From positions 732,001 to 796,000 of the forward strand of contig JAXCHB010000191.1 in assembly GCA_036926305.1 (NCBI GenBank): DNA of 64,000 nt, given 5' to 3'. The stretch comes from Uropetala carovei. Its lineage: Eukaryota > Arthropoda > Insecta > Odonata > Petaluridae. Within the stretch, counting starts at the first letter, position 1, and every line of letters starts with the position of its first letter. A model generated the notes under the pieces. It searched no databases. It was given only the letters and a program-made list of their open reading frames with translations, and was not told where the DNA came from. Shown here piece by piece: positions 60,190-64,000 of this stretch. Position numbers and translations under genes: made by a program.

Positions 60190-61217
60190 ATGGCTACCCC
60201 AAGGACTCCCGTTTCCTCCTTTTTGCGCGACGCTGGTTTGGAGGCCATGAGGTCTCGAATCACGGAGCTTGAGAGGGTGGTTGCGGACCTCCTTCAGAGG
60301 GTGGAAAAGTCCGAGGCGGCTTTGGTGCGTGTGAGGGATTCGGGGTCATTCCTGAAAGCAAACCGCGCCAAATTGGCGGCTCGGGTTAGCCTGGGTGCGG
60401 AAGCCGGTAGAGCGATCGGGGTTATCCGTCACTCCTTATCGCGGGCTGAGGGTGTTCGGGCCGGGAAACCCGATGAGTGGAGAGTGGGATCGGGGGGATC
60501 TTGCGGTGGTGCTGCGGAGGCGGGGAGCTGGGAACACTTCGGTGGACCCTCTTCCTGTTAGTAACAGGTTCGCGGTGTTGTCGGAGGACGACTCCGAAGC
60601 CGTTGCGCCCGCACCTACTCCCGTCTCCTCGGTGGGGACCGGGCCTAAGGGGAGCTCGAGGGGAAAGAGGGGGCTGTTAGTGTTAGGGAGCTCCAATGTC
60701 CGGCGTGTGGTGGCGCCTTAACCGCCAGGAGGGTGTTCACGAGCGGGTGTTCTCCAGGTGTATACCAAGAGTTACGGTGCTCCAGGTGACGAAGGAGGTC
60801 ATGGCGTCGGTTTTGTTCACGGGTTGCTCCTCGTTGCGGGTGGTGGCCCATGTTGGGACCAACGACGCCTCGAAGCGCGGGTCCGAGGAGGTTTTAAGTT
60901 CTTTTAAGAACTTGGCCGCTGAGGTTGCTCGTGTGCGAGAGGAGTCGGGTTCTGATGTGCGGTTTACCATCTGCAGCATTGTCCCTCGGACGGACTGCGG
61001 TTCTATGGTTTGGAGCCGTGTGGTGGGCCTGAACCGTAGGCTGTGGGACTTCTGTAGGGGCAATGGAGTGGACTTCGTTGACCTGAGGCCGGTGCTGGAC
61101 TCATGTAGGGTACCCCTAAACGGTTCTGGTGTCCACTACACGGCCGAGGCCGCGGATGCGGTAGCGCTTAGGGTTTTTTTTAGGTTAGACGAGGATAAAA
61201 CGAATAGATCTGTTTGA
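60190..61217 (+). pseudogene. CR1 LINE ORF1: coiled coil plus SGNH-esterase-like domain, frameshifted
   Basis: Begins MATPRTPVSSFLRDAGLEA with a leucine heptad (RITELERVVADLLQRVEKSE), shifts frame near 60540-60560 (FAVLSEDDSEAV), and again near 60690-60720. Then LLVLGSSNVRR (block I, Ser region), VVAHVGTNDASKRGSEEV (block III, GTND), ICSIVPRTD and NGSGVHYTAEAADAVA (block V, histidine). SGNH esterase domains are known in ORF1 of CR1-clade LINEs. The exact start is taken at the ATG preceding the heptads. Confidence 0.8.
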
Positions 61218-61355
61218 AAAGAGTCCGCCAACATTAACCCTAGGGAGCCCAAGAATAGCGGTAGAGTGAGAAGTAGAAAAATAAAATTGTTAGATCAAGT
61301 GGCGGGGGAATCCAGGACGAAAATACCCGCAGAAAACACAATAAAAATTATTATT

Positions 61356-63954
61356 ATGAACTGCCGAAGCATTCGAAGGAAACAGGCTGATTTTTGCCAC
61401 TTAGTTAAAAGCCATTGTGCAGACGTTGTATAGGGAACTGAGAGCTGGCTATCGGACGACATTAATTCTAACGAGATTTTCCCACCAGATTAGGTGGTAT
61501 ATCGCACAGACAGGAGGGAAGGAGTCGGAGGTGGAGTTTTCATCGCCGTCAGAAACAGTATATCAAGCCAATTAGAGGAGATTAACGTCAGCGAACACTG
61601 CGAAATGATATGGTGCTCCCTTCGTACGAGAAATGGTAAAAAATTATTTCTTTGCTCATTTTACCGCCCACCTGACTCAGGAGTCGAGAACATTAGAGAA
61701 TTCAGTCGTACATTGCATGTGATAGCTAGGAGAAGGAACGATCCAGTAATTATTCTTGGAGGAGACTTTAATCTTCCATCGATCGATTGGAAATCCGTAA
61801 CCTATGTTAGTGGTGGAAAAAATAGAGAAGCTTGTTGTGAATTAATTGAAGCGTTCACTCTAAACTTGCTAGAGCAAATCGTCAACGAGCCGACGCGATA
61901 TGACAACAACGGAAACGGAAACATATTAGTTCTGCTAGCCAGTAGCCACCCACTATCGACTACAAACCTACAAAACGACGACGGCATAGGTGATCTACTA
62001 AGATAGTAATTGCCGACTTCAAATACACCCCTGCGACAATAGATAAGCCAACGCGATTAGTCTATATCTTCAGTAAAGCAGATATCCCAGGTTTCAAAAA
62101 CTATGTTACAAACCAAGTAGCGACATTTATCAATTTTGCGAATAGTAACAGCGTAGATGACTCAAGAAACAAAGACGGCATCACGCGCGCATAAAGCACC
62201 TTAAACAAGTTGGTAGGGATCACGCGAACGAGTATTTAATATGCAAAAATAGTCGTAAATCTGCAAGAGACGAAGCGCGTAAGGAATTTGAAGTCTACCG
62301 ATCCACAACACACTCGGATTCACTCAAAAACGACTCGAAATAATTTTGGTCGTACGTGCGAGAAATTCGAGGAGGTCAGTCGACAGTACCTCTTATACGT
62401 ACAGACAACGGTGAAAGTGTACACGATTCTTTTACTAAGGCTAGTATGTTAAATCGGTTCTTCGAAAATTGCTTCACAATCGACAGCGGTGATTTAATTG
62501 ATTTTCCTACTCGTATACACTCAAATATGAGCGACATAGAAATATCCGAAAGCTGTATCGTTAAATTACTAAGTCAGGTCCATAAAAGAAAATCGCCAAG
62601 GCCGGAAGCCAACCCTGAATTCATTATAAACTCGTTAGCAAACGAATTAGCTCCATACCTTAAGATAGTATTCACAAAATCTTTAGATGAGGGAGTACTT
62701 CCTTTGATATGGAAAACAGCCCACGTTACACCAATACATAAAACGGGAAGTAAATTAAAAGTGGAGAACTACCGCCCTATATCGTTGACGTCAATCTTCT
62801 GTAAGGTTTTTGAGCACATTATCGGTAGCTCAATAATGCGATTTCTCGAAAGCAAAGATGCGCTTAATAGAAACCAGCATGGTTGCCGGAGAGGCAGGTC
62901 ATGCGAGACTCGGTTAGCTCTACTCACACAGGATATTGTGAAAGCAGCGGATAAAGGAATAGGAGTTGATGCAGTATTTTTAGACTTTAGGAAAGCCTTC
63001 GACACCGTTTCTCACGTGAAAATAGTGCAAAAATTAAAGGCTTATTGAATTAACGAGAAAATTGTAAATTGTATCGCCTCGTTCCTTGCCGATAGTACCC
63101 AGAGAGTAGTTCTCGATGGAGTTGCATCACACGTCGTCAAAGTGACTTCCGGCGTGCCTCAGGGAAGTGTAATCGGACCTCTGTTATTCCTGATATATAT
63201 AAATGATTTAGCGGATAATATAAAGTGTAAAGTTAGACTCTTCGCGGATGACACACTTGTGTATGGAGAAATCAACACAATACACGACCAGGAGAATTTG
63301 CAAAAGGACCTTCAGGCTATTACGAAATGGTGTAAAGATTTGCAACTCGACCTGAATATAGAGAAATGCGCTGCAATGAATTTCACGCGCTCCATGAATT
63401 TCAACCGTTACCCGTACCAAATATCTGAACTAAAGCTAAAATACGTCAATAGTTACAAATACCTAGGAGTAACTCTCAGTAGCAATTTGTATAGTAGAGA
63501 GCATATCAAAGCCGTTATAGCATCGGCAAACAGAGTTCAAGGGCTTTCCTCTAGACTCATGCGGGGATGCCCCTCGAACGTGAAGGAAATCGCATACTTT
63601 TTCCTATTACGACCCGTCGTGGAATACTGTTGCGCCGTCTGGGACCCTTTCGAGGAGGGCCTAAGTAGGGAGCTCGAAATGGTTCAGCGTGGAGCGGCTA
63701 GATTTGTAAAAGGAGAATATCGGTATGATGCGAGTGTATCAGAGATATTGAGGGATCTGAAATGGTAGACGTTGAAGAGTAGAAAAATTGAATACAAAAG
63801 GAAACTATTTGAAAAATTCGAAAGCTCCGAATTCGTTGAAGCGTCCCCATCGGTGTTAGTGAACGTAATGTTAGATCAGAGTGCAGGAGAAAATATGTCG
63901 AAACAATGGCTAGAACAGAGAAATGCTACAGATCCTTTTTCCCAGACGCGATAA
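61356..63954 (+). pseudogene. CR1 LINE ORF2: endonuclease-reverse transcriptase, broken
   Basis: NCRSIRRKQADF begins the endonuclease, with stops at about 61430 and 61491, then GVGGGVFIAVRNSI and IILGGDFNLPSIDW; the region after 61980 is frameshifted. The reverse transcriptase: NYRPISLTSIFCKVFEHIIG, AVFLDFRKAFDTVSH (catalytic D), a TGA near 63046, GVPQGSVIGPLLFLIYINDL, RLFADDTLVYGE (catalytic DD), YKYLGVTLSSN and RPVVEYCCAVWDP. The end ENMSKQWLEQRNATDPF is shared with 20474-20632. At least five disruptions make it inactive. Confidence 0.88.
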
Positions 63955-64000
63955 GACAGTCCAACAGAGGAATTAGTTAGAGTTCACTTGGTGTTGTGAC

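Larger units (their letters stand above)
60190..64000 (+). mobile_element. CR1-type LINE, degraded, runs to the window end
   Basis: A two-ORF non-LTR retrotransposon with an esterase-like ORF1 and an endonuclease/reverse-transcriptase ORF2, both broken by stops and frameshifts. Comparison with the fragment at 20474-20632 shows that the window end (CACTTGGTGTTGTGAC) is close to the element's 3' terminus. Confidence 0.85.

Noticed and set aside
60190..61217. Host esterase gene
   Set aside because: The SGNH-like domain is preceded by a coiled coil and followed by LINE endonuclease and reverse transcriptase in the order of CR1 elements, with frameshifts.

Overview
The window is eukaryotic nuclear DNA, almost certainly from an insect or a close arthropod relative. 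It is AT-rich and intron-rich, and it is packed with transposon relics: Helitrons, hAT, Transib, pogo, a TTAA-inserting element, RTE and CR1 LINEs, and a Ty3/gypsy fragment. There are no operons, bacterial-type genes, rRNAs, recognisable tRNAs or CRISPR arrays. Most of the short open frames are shadows of GC-rich exons or of TA/CA repeats.

The only host gene I can support is on the minus strand and runs across most of the window. Six GC-rich exons (58317-58558, 56809-57259, 16596-16886, 11798-11962, 10559-11598, 8269-8788) join with GT/AG borders and matching intron phases into one reading frame of about 902 residues, ending at a TGA. The protein has a formin-type GBD/FH3 region (split over the first three exons), a coiled coil, an acidic/low-complexity tail, and no FH1 or FH2 domain. 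This architecture matches Multiple wing hairs (Mwh), an effector of planar cell polarity in arthropods. The first exon with the start codon was not found.

Layout: 1-1.7 kb, Helitron ends; 1.7-4.3 kb, the 3' half of a Ty3/gypsy element; 4.79-6.40 kb, a truncated Transib element (the RAG1-related superfamily) with termini resembling V(D)J recombination signals; 6.4-8.3 kb, a LINE scrap and the mwh 3' flank; 8.3-12 kb, the last three mwh exons; 12.4-17.5 kb, five hAT elements around the fourth-from-last exon; 18.4-20.8 kb, a LINE scrap and a Helitron with two nested insertions; 21.3-26.0 kb, a TTAA-flanked element with Mutator-like transposase and YqaJ-type nuclease remains; 26.5-27.7 kb, a pogo/Tigger-like element.

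From 27.7 to 54.4 kb, within the roughly 40 kb intron of mwh, lies a dense cluster of about 24 non-autonomous Helitrons. They belong to two families (called HelA and HelB here) that share one 3' hairpin terminus and often lie head-to-tail in TA repeats. An intact RTE-type LINE (29.87-33.06 kb, 989-codon ORF) and a 3.2 kb DNA transposon with about 1 kb terminal inverted repeats (47.76-50.97 kb) are inserted in the cluster. From 54.4 to 58.6 kb come small transposon fragments and the two 5'-most recognised mwh exons. From 60.2 kb to the window end lies a degraded CR1-type LINE whose first ORF carries an SGNH-esterase-like domain.

The mobile elements are described as separate units nested in the gene's introns. 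Apart from shared termini within families, nothing suggests they work together with mwh.
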